A stretch of DNA of 64,000 nucleotides from Blasia pusilla (Eukaryota > Marchantiophyta > Marchantiopsida > Blasiales). Made by a program: the position numbers and the translations under genes. Below the pieces are notes generated by a model that worked only from the letters and a program-made list of their open reading frames with translations, made no database searches and was not told the origin of the DNA. The number at the start of each line of letters is the position of its first letter. The stretch's first letter is position 1. The stretch is taken from contig CM114271.1 in assembly GCA_050084515.1 (NCBI GenBank), forward strand, positions 12,524,001 through 12,588,000, written 5' to 3'. Shown one piece after another: positions 21,200 to 34,214 of the stretch.

Positions 21200-22870
21200 C
21201 AAAAATAGAAGACAAAACTGCAATACCAAATGAAACTGAAGACTCGTGCCCCGTCACACCCGATTTTAAAAAGAATCCTTTCGTGTTCGAGAGAAACTTC
21301 TCCGTCCCTCCAGCACACGCGTCACCCCGGTAGAGGCGACGCGGCTCGCGAGTTGGATGCTCTCCGAGGACGAATGAGGGAACGAAGTGGAGACGAGACG
21401 CTCCCGAGTCCCAACCGTGCACATACGCGTGGAAGTTTGCGCGCCGAAGTTTTTGCCGAACCAAAGTGTGCGTGGAACGGCGAGGCTGTCAGCGCGAACG
21501 CCTCCATTAAGGAAAAGGGCAAGACTCATTAAACCGCGACAAATCTCTAGTCTCGTAATAGCGGCGTTCGAATGAATCGCTCACGCAATGTTGCCAAGAA
21601 ATCACGATTGATTATTTCCTTAGCGCGAGCTAGCTCGCTACCTTCCCCATCCCGCATGCTCCAAACGAGAACAGAATCTTCGTCGGGAAGAAAGCTTCGA
21701 GGCGCGAGCCCGACAGCTAAGGAGCATGTACTACTACCACACACGACTGCGAGTGACGGGACGAAGCCAAGTCTCTTCGGCAGAAAGGGAGCTATTCCGG
21801 GACCAAGGGCAATCACTCGCTTCGCAAGAAGCGCAGAGTCATTCACTGTTAACGAGAGCACGCTCGTGCTTGAAGGAAGAAAAAGGACGGGAAGAGTGGG
21901 TACGATCGAGAGAACTCACAAGGGAGGAATGGGATGCCTCCAGGCGATGGGAGGAGAATCACGGCGGTCGGCCGTGCTGCGGCCTGCTACTGAAGAGAAT
22001 CCTCTAGTAACTGTCACCGCCACCGACAGTACCCGGAGCACCAGTTGTGTCGCAGCAGGCCTCCGGCCTTGTGCGGACGAGAACGCTCGTTGCTGCGGCC
22101 GTCGGGAGAGTACCGTTTCAGTCAGACATTCAACGTGGAGGCGGCTTCTCGGGGCGGTTGGGGAAGTCTCGTTGTACGTGGGACATGGCAACACAGTTCT
22201 GGAGTGTCGCCAAGCTGAGTAATGGTACGATGGGCCAGTCAAGCCTGGAATAAGTCTGTGAACCATATTACAATCACGTCGTTTTGCTGTTGCGAATCTA
22301 CCTTCGTCTTAAAACCCATCAGAAACTCTGTTTAATAATACCGACCAGCTTTAATGGCAATGGCCCGTCGAGTCTTGCGAAAAACGTTCTCATCCGATTC
22401 CAGATATATATATCCTCCGGTCCGCTTCCTCGCGGTGACTCCCTAGATATTGCGTTCACCTCATATCGAGACGTGGACTGTCGGAGAGCACCCCACCTCT
22501 GTCTGTCCTGGTAAGACCTTCGGAATCATGAGCCTGGCTCACGGGCCAGATCATGTTTAACACGTTCTCACAAAGTAGCGCCTTCCCATCCTCGAGAAAG
22601 ACTTCCTCGAAATCGAAATGTGTGAGGCTTTCGACGTCATTACGTACGTCCCCACACAATCGCGCATCGGCGACATCTTTTCCGTCCGGGTGGCCGAGGG
22701 TCAAAAGCATCGGTGAGAGCCCGACGCCCCATCCTGGCCACCCTATCTACGACCCCACGAAGCATGAACCACACAAATCAATCGCTAAATGCACTCAAAA
22801 CGCGAACGCCTGTCCTTCGGCGCTCCCAGATAGGGCAAAGCGAACTGGTTCAGAAAGTTTTCCACTTTAA
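21200..22870. other. CpG-rich island with no assignable gene
   Basis: Strikingly rich in CpG compared with the flanking repeats, with overlapping frames on both strands (for example 21572-22222 plus, 216 codons; 22266-21916 minus, 116 codons). None shows a domain, a plausible signal or a convincing splice partner; the plus-strand frame is simply Arg- and Ser-rich, as expected in such DNA. It lies just downstream of the kinase gene and could hold a diverged gene, a non-coding RNA or a promoter. Confidence 0.35.
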
Positions 22871-23433
22871 TATATAACAAAGGGGACAAATACATAGGGT
22901 ATGTCAGTCCCAATCATTGACATGACAAAATTACTCGACACAATTTTCCAACTTCGAGGGAGAATCAAGTAGGACACTACGTATTCTTCTGAAAGCTGCG
23001 AGGCACACTGCATATCGTGAGCTTTCGGAGAATAAAATTCTACAAATGATTGCTTCTTACAAATCATCTAACTTTTCAGGTTAGTGGTAAGGCCCTTCAA
23101 AAATGAGGCCCTTCCACGAGTCGCCCTCTGTGTCACAAAACTGACTACTATTCCCGCTAAGTGTGAAGAGCACAAGAAAACTTTTGCACATCAAAAATCA
23201 CCTCTGAAGGTTGGACGCCCACATTGAGGGTCGAGAGGGGATTACTGATGTACTAGGACCCAATGTAGGTAGGATGTTAACAGACAGCGGTGTTGAGGCT
23301 ACAAATTGCTTGATTACTTTGAGAACTACAGGGCTGGAGTGTACAATCAGTGACCTAAGCTATGATACAAAACGTTGAAATACAAGTCGTTGGAAACCAA
23401 CCACCAAAAACCTCCACAATTACAGAAAAGCTG
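22871..23433 (-). other. Downstream region of the USP-kinase gene (probable 3' UTR)
   Basis: About 560 bp after the kinase stop codon with no coding support. No clean AATAAA on the minus strand was found close to the stop, so the transcript end is undetermined. Confidence 0.35.
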
Positions 23434-26400
23434 TCAGAATTCAAGGGCCAACGCGCGATGACGATTCATATCGCTTGAGTAATTGTCACTGCTGTAGTTG
23501 TCGTCAAACCGACTTGAGTCGTCACATTCACTCGCTTTGCGCGCTAGGAAATTCACGGCGTCCGGCAAATCAGCTTCAAGCTTCCCATCCACCAAGAGGC
23601 TCAGAACCTGTCATGGCGAGACACCTTTATGATCAACAAACATTCTTCTGACCACATATACCGCAGAACAGCCTCAAAAACTCTAGCTCTCCGGCTCTTG
23701 CCTTAACGGAAAATAGATTGAACTAGATCTTGTGTCTGGTACAGAATTCCGGCACCACACGCAAGAAACTAGACGAAGACCGTCAGAAACTAGACACAAC
23801 CTGGTGCGATTTTAGCACCCACGGTGGTGTGGTAGCACACAAAATTAGGTCGTACCTGGCTCATACAAGGTCGCCACACGGCTGACTGTCGAACACACAA
23901 CGTAGCTGCTAGCACAAGTCGGTGTAGCTCCTCTGAATCAAATGTTCCTCCTAGTTTTGGATCCACAAGCTCCTTTATGTTCTCTGTTTCCAGCAACGGC
24001 CTCGCCTGCAATTCCATATTAGACACATATTAGAGTCGCAATCAGTGGGCTGACTTCACAAGTGCTGGCCTCTCATGCAGTCGGTCGATCAATCTTTAGA
24101 TGTCACCTAAATACAGGAGCATCACATTTAACCAACAAATGTTCCAAAAAAACCATCGCGTGCGGTCGGAGGGACATACCCACATGACGAGGCTCTGCTG
24201 AGCAGCGTTGATTGATCTTCGACCCGTTACAAGCTCTAATAGTAGCACTCCAAATGCGAACACATCAGTTTTCTCATCCACATAGCCGTGCATAAAGTAC
24301 TCTGGGGCAAGGTACCTGCGGAGGACGACGATGTTAGATCCTCAACACATTCCCGGTCTGATCTGCGAACCCAGATCTCTCTAAGGAATAAGCTTGCGCT
24401 CATCCTCCACAATATCCTCCCAACTTCTGCCTCGTTCATACCTACGAGCACCAACTAATGGGCGTAATCACTATGAGAGAAATGAGGGTCGGATTAGTTA
24501 CCCAAAGGTGCCCTCGACAGGGGTCACAGTGTGATGCGTCCAAAGTTCTGGGAGCCACTTCGCCAGACCAAAATCAGAGATCTGCGGGAATGCACAAGAC
24601 TTGTTAGAAACTGCATCCCAACACTCTCAAATTCTGAAAAGGAGGAGAGAAGAAAAAAGATTCGTTTCCATTTGTACGAGTCCGGTTACAATACCTGAGG
24701 CTCGAAGTCTTCCGCGAGCAAAATATTGGAAGCTTTGATGTCCCGGTGAATAATTCGCCGGGGGCATTGCCTGTGTAGGTAGTGTAGACCACGAGCCACA
24801 CCGACTGCCACCTTGAACCTTACGGACCATTCGAGAACTAGGGGACTCACACCTGCAATTTCAGCGCTTCACAACTTGAGTGAACGAAACTATTGGTTGA
24901 ATCCTATGTACATACGATTTTGAATCCCGAGCCTGACATTACAAGAAAGGAAGGGAACAGGTCCAGACTACACAATCTAATGAGACGCTCAGCGCACATG
25001 ACTTACCGTAGAGAAAAGCTGCGAGACTGCCATGGTGTGAAAAGTGGAAGACAAGGTGCAATCCTCCCTCGATGCAGAACCCAATAAGCTCATTCGCGTT
25101 GGGATGACTGACATGGGATACTATTCCAAGTTCCGTCAAGAAGAACGTTTCTTTCTCCTCCTCGGTGTCCCCTTTGGTGAGCTTCTTCACCGCAACAAGG
25201 CTCCCATCAGGGAGCACTCCTTTGTACACTTCGGCATATCCACCTTTGCCGACAATGTTGCCTGCATCGAGTCCACATATTGGCCAAGCCATCTCTTAGT
25301 CGCCCTCCAGCAAGCTATTTTCGAACATAAAAGTCATCCAAACATCGACTGAGATCACGAAGTTCACAATGTCTTAGGAAGAGTAGTAGCAAACAAGGAA
25401 TCTGCACAGGAGAGCTGATTCCAACTAGCAGCATGCAAACATATTTATCAGGGTTTGTGGTGCACATATCCCAAGGCTGGATCCGGCATCTGGGCTGCTA
25501 ATTTCTCAGTACATCATAGTTTCGGTTCAACTGAGAGAGCCTCGTCAAGTCACCTGGATGAAAGTTCTCGGTGGCGGCCGACAACTGATCAAACGTGAAG
25601 AACTTCCAGTGAGGTTTGTCGCTTAAAGCAGAACATAGTAAAGCACCAGCCTGATCTCTGTCCATGCTCGGAGAGGGGCTCAAGGGAGAAGGACCTTGAC
25701 ATAGCTTCAGAACGCTCTGGGCTAGAAAATTGGAGGGGCTTCTTTTGGGTGCTTTCTGGCTCGTAGAGGGGAAGGTATGCCACCGTCGCATGGACATGTT
25801 CTTCCAAAGCGTCAAGCATGGCCTTTGTCTCTCTGACACAGTAACCGAATGCCTCCCTTCTTCGCTGCTAGACGAGAGAGGGGAGAGCAGAGACTTTCGA
25901 GCATTAGAAGGCGACCAGCCGCCTGGATTGTAGCTTCCGGAAGGAGAACTCGTGCACGAGTCTGCGAAGGATCCTGGACCATCGAGGACACCTCTCGGAG
26001 ACAACATTTCCTGTTGATCTTGGCATGCACTGATGTGTCCCGCCCTATCAACAGAATTTCGCCCTGGTTCGAACAACGTGGACTTCATGGCCACGCCCTC
26101 TTTCGATAAAACAACCGATGAGCTCCAAGAGACCCTTCCTTCAGATGAAGGAGACTTCGCTGTTGTTGCCTCCTTCAAGGGCTTCGACGAAGAGAACGAA
26201 ACTCTTTCCGGTTCCGATGAACGGCACTTCACAGGGGACGCCGCCTTAAGCGATTGTTTCGCAGTAGAGAAAGCAACCTCTACGCCCTTATAACTCGACT
26301 TTGCAAGTAACTCCTGAGTATCTGCAGTCCACACAATTACCTCCCACTCCGTTAATTCGGAACGAGTAGAATCGGGCTAGTAATCCACGACATCACCAGA

Positions 26401-27978
26401 GTCGAAAATAGTAAAGGAGTTTAAAACGCTTGGGTCTACAGCCCCACAATACTCTAGCCGTAGATAGAACAAGGTGTTTCGGAGAGGAGTGTTACCTTCG
26501 CTGCGCAGAACCGCGCAACCATCATACAGAACTTTTGGTCGATGCTCCTTGTAAAGCAAGATCTTCTTGTTGCTCACGACTACAACCGAACAGCCTGGGG
26601 CAGCATGTCGAGAACAATAGCTCGCCAAGCCCTGGATACGCCTGCAATTCATGGAAGAGATTCAATCAAACTCTCGACTGATCCCAAAGTCACCGTTGTC
26701 CAAGCCTAGGCTACGGAAGGAGACACCGATTCAAGGAAATCTCAGGAGAGAAGCTGTGATCTTCAAAGACTCCTTCGTTACTTCGCGCGGTGCCATTTAA
26801 CCAGAGCTCCATTTGGCAATGACGAGGAGTGGACCGTATTGCTCCACAATGACTTTAGTGATATGTGCCATGCGCTAGTGTACACGTATGGAACTATGGG
26901 ATGCGGATAGCCTTAAGAATCGACGATTACTTTGCATGCCGAAGAGCTGCAAGGAGGATACGGCAACGTACCAGGGTGGGACTCGTCGACGCGAAGTGCT
27001 GAGGACGAGAAGTGTAGCTCCTAGGGTGGCCGCCTCCTCCACGAGAACTTTGTCCAAACTCTCGCCGCAGACAACTCTCACGTCTGTGGTAAGCTGCCAA
27101 ACCCAAAGTCCTTCAGTCACACGACTGTCTTAATGTTTGAAGGGCAAAGTCGACACTCGTAGCTGAATTAAATTCCCTCGAAATCGGCACGACTGCGACT
27201 GCCTAACAATTGCGACACGGCAGGACGCATCTCACGCATACCCAAAGCACTTTCAATCGAACGCTCCAGAGAAAGACCTTGGCGCGCGCACACACCTCAA
27301 ACGGATCTTGATGCATCGAGCAATGGCGCCAGCAACCACTACAGTCCATCTGCCCGGCCACACGTTAAAAGAAGGCATACACTCTCAAGTATTTACCTCT
27401 TTCGCTCTTGAGAGCTCCTTGAACGGCTCGAGTAAAGACGCTAAAGCTGTTGCCGCATTTTCCTTGTACCTTTCAACCCCAAGTTCTTCGAACTCTGAAC
27501 CAAACATCAGACGATAGAACCTCATTCCTCTAGGCACATACTCAGTCTTCACAGCGGGAATGGAATCAACCCATGGGAATCCAACAAAGAGCAAAGCTAG
27601 TAGGACATAGACAGGGTTCAAAAAGTTCAGGCTAATGATGAGTACCATTAAGAGACGATCGGCGTGGTCTGTACGACTCATTACGGACATGACTTTATGT
27701 GGAGAAATCGTGGCATAGACGTGCGATTCCGGACCGAACACCGCCACAGGTTTACCACTCTGGCGAGTCCGTTGCGTAGTCAGCTGGGCTGCTGGGGTGA
27801 GCTAAGTCGCAGGGAGGAAATTTCAAGTACCTTTAGAGGATATGGCGGAGTGGTCAACGACGTGAAGGGCCAGAAGATGATCGCCAGTCTGCGCAGCTGT
27901 GGTGAACGCCCAAGCCAAGAGTTCTACGCTTTCTTGCCGCAAGCTTACACCTATTACAATCGTTTCGACAGATAGCAT
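23434..27978 (-). CDS. USP-domain receptor-like cytoplasmic kinase (RLCK VI type)
   Basis: Eleven exons join in frame with GT-AG borders: 27978-27831, 27494-27397, 27093-26972, 26641-26496, 26321-25554, 25261-25007, 24852-24695, 24581-24502, 24315-24180, 24005-23856, 23607-23434; 744 residues plus stop. Exons 1-4 (residues 1-171) are a universal stress protein alpha/beta fold: TIVIGVSL, 'ALHVVDHS', '[17 protein letters not shown]', 'LLVLSTSRR' and '[11 protein letters not shown]'. Exon 5 is a Ser-rich, probably disordered linker ending in '[19 protein letters not shown]'. Kinase landmarks are GKGGYAEV (432-439), Lys453, Glu471, HRD 548-550 with an RD-type loop (HRDIKASN), DFG 568-570 and APE 595-597, all intact. 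There is no membrane segment. Arabidopsis relatives of this layout are RLCK VI proteins, some of which bind ROP GTPases. The C-tail stops soon after 'HRALALEF', shorter than I recall for angiosperm members. The start is the first ATG fitting the family N-terminus. Confidence 0.9.
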
Positions 27979-29200
27979 CCTGTTCGTCTCACTTCCACAC
28001 CGCACTTGTCTGTAGCGGAGTTGATCTTGCTGCTCGTATGCATCTATTGTCACACATTTGGGCACCCTCCGCCCAGCTCGTCTCGCAAGACGCTTCTTTC
28101 CGAGACAAGAGGCGACAATTCTTCTGTCCAAAGCAGCAAAGACACTCCGATCAGACGTAGAAGACAGCATGCGATCACCGAAAACATGTGAAGTTAAACA
28201 ATACCCTCGGCGGCAACTCCTGTCAGTGCTACGATTTCGGGATAGTCACAACAGGGTCCATGGATCCCAGAGTCGAGTGACAAAGGTTGGGCTCCCTCCT
28301 ACGCCAGGAAGTAGAAGGCCGGTATTGTTCGACGGAGTCCAGTATTGATAAAAACCCACCTGCGAACTGCAATGCCTGCCCGCACACAGCTGGCGTAAAC
28401 CTCCGCCAGCCAAATACTTCCCAACTCGGCTTCCCCACGCACGAAGAAATCTTAGAACGAGACGAGGTATTGACTCGACCGCCGGGAGATGGTGCTAGCC
28501 CACATGTGTGCACCGCGAGCTATTAATAACGAGCGCAATTGCAACTCCTTCCGTGCGACACGGTACTTGTCGAAGAAACTCACGCACTACGGGTTACGGG
28601 TTGGGACTACTAGCACGAATCCGACCGAATTAATGCCCGGGCCTCCCTCAAGACCTGTGAACATATGGTCTCCCGTGATTCATCTTGAAAGCCGTCGCTC
28701 TGTGACAACAATCGTATCCCGGTGGATGGCGGGTGGGAGATGCTCGCTCCCTCGCCAGGGGCCAGCGACTGCTCCGTGAAGGTCGAGAAGACTCGCACAA
28801 ACCCACCGAGTACGAGCAGATTGCCGAACGCGCGGAGATGCTATCTAGAGAGAACGTCTGGGGACGTACCAGATCAGCTGGGGTGGCCACATCGAAGTTA
28901 GCCGCTCAGAGCAATTCAAAAAGCCCGTAACTGACCTTTCCTGTGGAGGGAAGAGAGAAAAGAGCGAACTTAAAGTAGAAAGGAGTGAATCCCGGATGCG
29001 TTCTCCCGTTACCTCGCGGCGCAACAGACGCGGTGATGTCTTCCTCCGGGTGTACCCACGCTCACAATAAGCAGACAAACGAGGCTGGTCACGAGAATAG
29101 AAAGGGGACAAGCGAGTCCCTCCACGCGCGCGAGCACGACCTCCCTCCCTGTGCTTCAGAAGCCGCACCTCCTCCACACTGTGCACTCGCCTGACGTTCT
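27979..29200 (-). promoter_or_regulatory. CpG-rich upstream/leader region of the USP-kinase
   Basis: About 1.2 kb directly upstream of the kinase start, CpG-rich, with overlapping ORFs in all frames but none with recognisable features. A long 5' UTR, possibly with an intron, is likely. The transcription start cannot be placed. Confidence 0.4.
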
Positions 29201-30650
29201 CTTCCTAATCTAGAGCGAGGGGATCCTCGCGGTGGCGCCGTCAGCGCTTAACTCGCCGCGCACTGTGCGGCAGCAGCGGCCGCTCGAGCATGCCTCGTCC
29301 GTCGATTGGCACAGGCGAACAACTCCTGGAAAGGCGGTGTGGCGAAGGGAGAGACGACCCCAGCTCGCTCCTTGCAGTAGACCTCCGAGACTCTGCGGTT
29401 CGAGACTAGGATACACCCCTCTCGAATACACCTCAGACAGTCGCACAGACTTCCTCGAGTCCCCTCCCGTGCGACTCTCTTTGCCTCACTTCTTTTCGAT
29501 TCTCGTGAGTCGCGTCTCCCTGGCCTCGCCTCGCCGCCTTCCTCTAGACCGCCTCTCTCTCTCTCTCCTCTCTCTGCATCAGCATCCTCGCCACCCCTCC
29601 GGGAGGGGATCCATCGTCCTTCGCTCAGTTCGCATGGCACACCAGGTCCCGCAGCCCTGACAATACCAAACAAAAACCGCTGCTGTATGTGCCTCAATTT
29701 CCCTACCTCCGCAATCCCTGCTGCACAATTCTCGGCTCTGCGTAGCCCAGGAGGCCAGCGGCCAGCGCCTCACCTGGCGTCCTGGCGTCCGTCAGTCCGG
29801 TCCTCCAGCTTCTCTAGCTAGCGCATGTGTGGATTTCTTCCCAGCGAGCTCAAACGAAGCTCGCCGTACCCGTGCACTGGTTCATTTTCTTGCTTCTTTC
29901 CGTCACATCTGAAGGACCTTTCCCAGGCCCAGCCATCCCCGTACCTCTCTTTTTCGCCACTCGTCAGAAGTACGTCCCTCTCTTCGAAGAGCCCCGCTCT
30001 AGAGACAGGTTCTGCTCAGGCATTTGTAGGGTCCTACTGTTACCGAATCTACCGGTGGTCCGTCCGGTACAACAGACCAGAACACCCTCGAGGCTCAAAC
30101 GGCCGGTGGATCCTCCTCTCTCTCTCTGCCCACAAACCCATGGACTTCGCGCAGCGGCGGCAACCCTACCCCAGCCGCAGGACGTGTCAGCAGAAACCCC
30201 GCCACGTCTGCCTCGCATCCGATGTCGGGACGTCCAGTCTAACCTTTCCTACACGTCGGCGACTCGGCAACGAGCCTGTTGGTGGCGGCGTGATCCTTTT
30301 CTTTTCTCTTCTTTTCTGCTTCGTTCTCCGTCTCCGTCTCCCCTCCTGTTTCGTTGCTGGGTTTTCTCAAGGACCCAAACCTGCGAAGTTACTGCCTCAA
30401 CTTTCAACCGCGTACTTTTCAAACCTCTCCTGCCACGTCATGTAATCCCCGGCAATTCTGCCAGCGCTCCATTCACTCGTCCAATCACTGGCCTCGGTGA
30501 ACCCTCCAATCGACGAAAGACTTCCACGTGTGCGTCCACGTCGAGGAGACCTCACCCGCCGGACGTTCCCGATCTTTTTTCACCCGGTGGCAAAACGGGC
30601 ATACATCCATGCACGCACGTGATTCGTTCGCCTCCGCTTTAAACAATGCG
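29201..30650. promoter_or_regulatory. CpG-rich promoter-like region with pyrimidine tracts and ACGT motifs
   Basis: Contains CT-rich tracts (for example around 29540-29575 and 30115-30125), CCAAT at 30480-30484 and 30506-30510, and many ACGT cores. Long plus-strand frames (29825-30445, 29827-30642) overlap each other in two frames and look like non-coding CpG-rich DNA. The region could serve the kinase (minus) or an undetected plus-strand transcript. Confidence 0.45.
30182..30621. promoter_or_regulatory. Cluster of G-box/ABRE-type ACGT elements
   Basis: ACGTGTC at 30182, CCACGTC near 30202, CCACGTCA near 30433, palindromic CACGTG at 30525-30530, CCACGTCG near 30536 and CACGTG at 30616-30621. 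ACGT cores in plants are bound by bZIP and bHLH factors linked to ABA, stress and light. Six in 440 bp is more than expected by chance even in CpG-rich DNA, though no count against background was made. Confidence 0.55.
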
Positions 30651-33600
30651 GCTGTCGGTTACCTCGGGTTCCTTATCCAACAACACTCCCTCGACAGGTC
30701 AGAATCAAAGTTTTCCAGTAGGCGCTCGGTCCATGGCCGGTATCATCTGACGGTAAGGCCTTTGCGGTCTTCGCGTGTTTCTATATTTCCCCTGAATCCC
30801 CTCTATCCGTTTATTTTATCATTATGACTTGAACTTTTCGGACCCAGAGGGCCAGAGTTACTAGAGTGTGTCAGGTTTTGGGACTTCTTTTATTTTACGG
30901 CTTTCTCTTATTTCTACATTTTTTCTCTACTTATTTATAATCATTTTATTAGGAACGAACTTCGGGGAGCGAGATTTACTCTGGAGAGCCCGGCTAAGTG
31001 AATTTTTTTTCTTTGGTTTCTCTTGTTTCTCTTTTTCCTCTTTGTTGGGAGTGAACTTTTGGGACTGACGGACGGCTTTTGACTTCTTCTTCTTTTCCCC
31101 TCTTGTTTTTATACTTCTGTTTTATTTATTATGAATTAATTATAAATAATTTTGGGGGAGGGTTTTGTAGAGTGGCGTGATTTCTGAACTTCATTTTCTT
31201 TTGTTATGCTTTCTTTGAGTCTCTCATCCATGCTACGGATGTAGCTCATGGAAATTGAAAAGAAACAAATATTTGGATGTATGACAATGAATAATCTATT
31301 TGTCTACCCATCTTACTATGGGTTCTTGAGCAAGATCATTATGTTCTTAGTGTTCAAGCATGCTATGTGTATGTCTTTATTATCCTTGTTAGTTGACTCT
31401 TTGATCTCCCTCTTATATTCATTAGTGCTCCCATCCTTACAATTTTTATGCTAATATTTGGAGGTGCATGCAGTTTATGCACTTTTCCATCCCTTTGAAT
31501 CATAAAATGCTTTTCCATTCTATCTAGTTTGTGCATGTCATGAGGCATGAATGGTCATTTCCCTCTCTTCCCGTAGTTCCCCACTCCTCCATTCATCCTT
31601 CCTTCCTACCGTAGATCTTCATCAAGTCCACTCCCATTAACCTTCGTCTCCATCTATCCATCTTTCGCAATGCATTCACACAATTACGAGTATTTGAAAT
31701 ATTCTAAATGTAGGGTAATATTTTTAAGTTTTTCACATCCTTGTAATTGTTTTCATTTCTAGAAAAATAGAGATTAAGGTTGAATAAGCTCAATATGTCA
31801 AATTAGACTACATCCCTTATAATTCTCATTATCTCATATTAAAGTACAAATTATGAAACATTCTTCTTTGTTTTAAATTTGAACTTTATACTCATATTAT
31901 CAACAATACTTAAGTAGTCGGATTGCTCAATATCAGACCAAATTCCAAAAAAAAAATCAACACACATAAAGTGAATTCTAGAGTGAATCATTGGAAGTAA
32001 AGAGAGGCCTTCTAATTTTTATCTCAAGAACAACTCTTTGAAGATATCATATTGATCGTATTGATAAAATCGTTGCTTGCATGCTTATTATTCCCAATCA
32101 TAATTCAAATCAAATTCGTAAGAGGGACCCTATTTGATAATTTTAACATCATATAGAAGTGATCACAAAAACGACTTTGTAGCTACTTTTCCTAATATTA
32201 GACTTTGATATACTGTAAGGGTTTTTCTAGAGGAAGTTGAAACATTAAAAAAAATTAGTAGGATTAAATTCTCCATGTCTAAAAAATTTTCATCTTTTAA
32301 TACGTGGATTTTTCAAAGGATTGAGATATCACTTCTTAATGGTGTACAATCCCTCCCTTCACTTGGATAAGAGGTGTCCCTTCTACAGAGTGAAGAAAGA
32401 CAGTGTAATTCCCTTATTGAAGTTGATTTTGTGACTTTGTGGTGATCTTTTTGAGGTCGTAATTTCACCCTCCTCACTCAAAGAAATTTTCTAATGAGGG
32501 AATTACTGTAAAAGTCCATCCATACTTACTTAATTTACGTTTCTCCTTAATACACTAATATCCTTTGTTAATGTTAATTGATAACAAAATTAAATTTGGA
32601 ATATTAATTTATCTGTAGACTTGTCAAAGGAGGGGGAAAAAGGAAATCTAACGAAAATCTAATTTCTTTTGAAGATTCCAATTTTATATTTTTCTCAATT
32701 ATTTATGATAAAATCTCCCTTAGTCGTGTATGAAAAAACACCTATTTGTGAATACTCGTTACTGAAGTTCCTTAATAATAATAAAAAATTTAAATAAAAT
32801 ATTCCAATAGCAACTAAACAATTATCCCTTCAAAATTATCTCTATGACAAACTAATGAGATATTTCCTCCAATGGGAATCCCTGAAGATCTCCTTCATTC
32901 CCATCCCACTTCTCTTCTTGGTTTTCACTCACACCCGACCTTGTTGGAAGAAGCCTCTGCCTAAAAGACTTGATCTTACTAAGGCTATTTGACGCTTTAC
33001 AATTTATTAATTTTTTGCTTGGAGGTAGTTTGGCATATGAACTTTGTGATAAAAGCTCTACTAACAACAACAAACATAGTCATGGGTTTGGAACCTTCAT
33101 GTTGAAATCCTCGTGTTGTATCATTTTTTCTTGGAGACTCTACATACTCACAGAAAAATCCGCCAATAATAACTCGTGTCATCTTTAAAGATGCAAGCTC
33201 GTAATTCTTGTCAAAGCATAAAAGTTCATCATGGGAGACGGAGGGGAAGGAATAGGAGGAGACATGGACATAGAGGACTTAGAAGAGGAGTGCGGAGTTA
33301 GTGCGGTTCTTTATTGGGAGTGTGAGGTGTCAAATCAACGAGCTCTATATGCTCGTGCTTTAGACTTTAACCCTTGTAATGAAGTTTATTGATTTACATT
33401 GGGTGTTAGATGAATTTAAGTCATATTAGGTTTTCATATATGAATTTAGTGGTTTCCATGTAACTTTATGTTACCTTTCATCCCTTCTAGTCCCCCTTGC
33501 TCAATACCTGAATATATGGTGTGTCGTATTTTACCCCCTTAAACCTTCCATTTGATTTGACTCCATAAACGTATCCCCAAATATAATTTTACACCCTTTC

Positions 33601-33766
33601 TTTTCAAAGTGGACTTTTTACTGCCCCCTCGGGTCTACATATCCTCTATGGAATCCCCACATCCATTAGGTTTCCAATATACCTACTATAAGTATTTGTG
33701 AGAGGGTTTGGGGTAGATATTTTCTAAGTTTAGACGTTGGAAAGCTTTCGTATGGGCTATCTCTTG
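30651..33766. other. AT-rich DNA, no gene seen
   Basis: Composition drops from CpG-rich to T-rich and then AT-rich. No domain is recognised on either strand and short frames lack support. Confidence 0.45.
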
Positions 33767-34214
33767 CAAGGTTGCATGTGGAAAAAGTCCGTGTCTATAG
33801 ACATGTCCATATCCTTGGACTTACGTCCATCCTATGGAAGGACTTATCCATATGTAACCCACATCTTTCCCTTTCTCCTCCCCCTCCCCCCGCCCCACTC
33901 ACCTCGATATTGTGCACTTGCCCATTGCTTCTTCCTCTCACATCCACTCCCCCCCTCCTTGTTATCCCATCTGATTTTGCCCTCCCTCCCACCACGATCT
34001 AAAAATGCATGCCAAAGTCGCGAAAAAATGGGGAAGTCCATCCCTTCCTAGACTTGTCCTTTGGACATGGACGGACAAGTCCAAGGAAGAGCAACGAGCA
34101 AGTGCAAAATACAAAGGCGAATGAGGGGACAAGACAAGTCTGTCCATAGAATGGCGGTTAGTCCAAAGACATAGACATGTCTACGGACACAAACTTTGTC
34201 CACATGCAACCTTG
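33767..34214. repeat. 448-bp MITE-like element with about 80-bp inverted repeats
   Basis: The left arm begins CAAGGTTGCATGTGGAAAAA and the right arm, reverse-complemented, begins CAAGGTTGCATGTGGACAAA. Both continue through GTGTC..TAGACATGTC, TTGGACT.ACG.CCAT and CTATGGA.(G)ACTT with scattered mismatches. The centre is a CT-rich pyrimidine tract on one side and GGACATGG-type palindromes on the other. There is no coding sequence. A clear target duplication is not visible. A related, shorter element is at 12276-12535. Confidence 0.8.

Noticed and set aside
24893-26300. Several plus-strand ORFs across the kinase gene
   Set aside because: They are antisense shadows of kinase exons.
29825-30642. 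Two long overlapping plus-strand ORFs (206 and 271 codons)
   Set aside because: They overlap in different frames in CpG-rich, pyrimidine-rich DNA, contain no recognisable domain, and look like promoter or UTR sequence upstream of the kinase.
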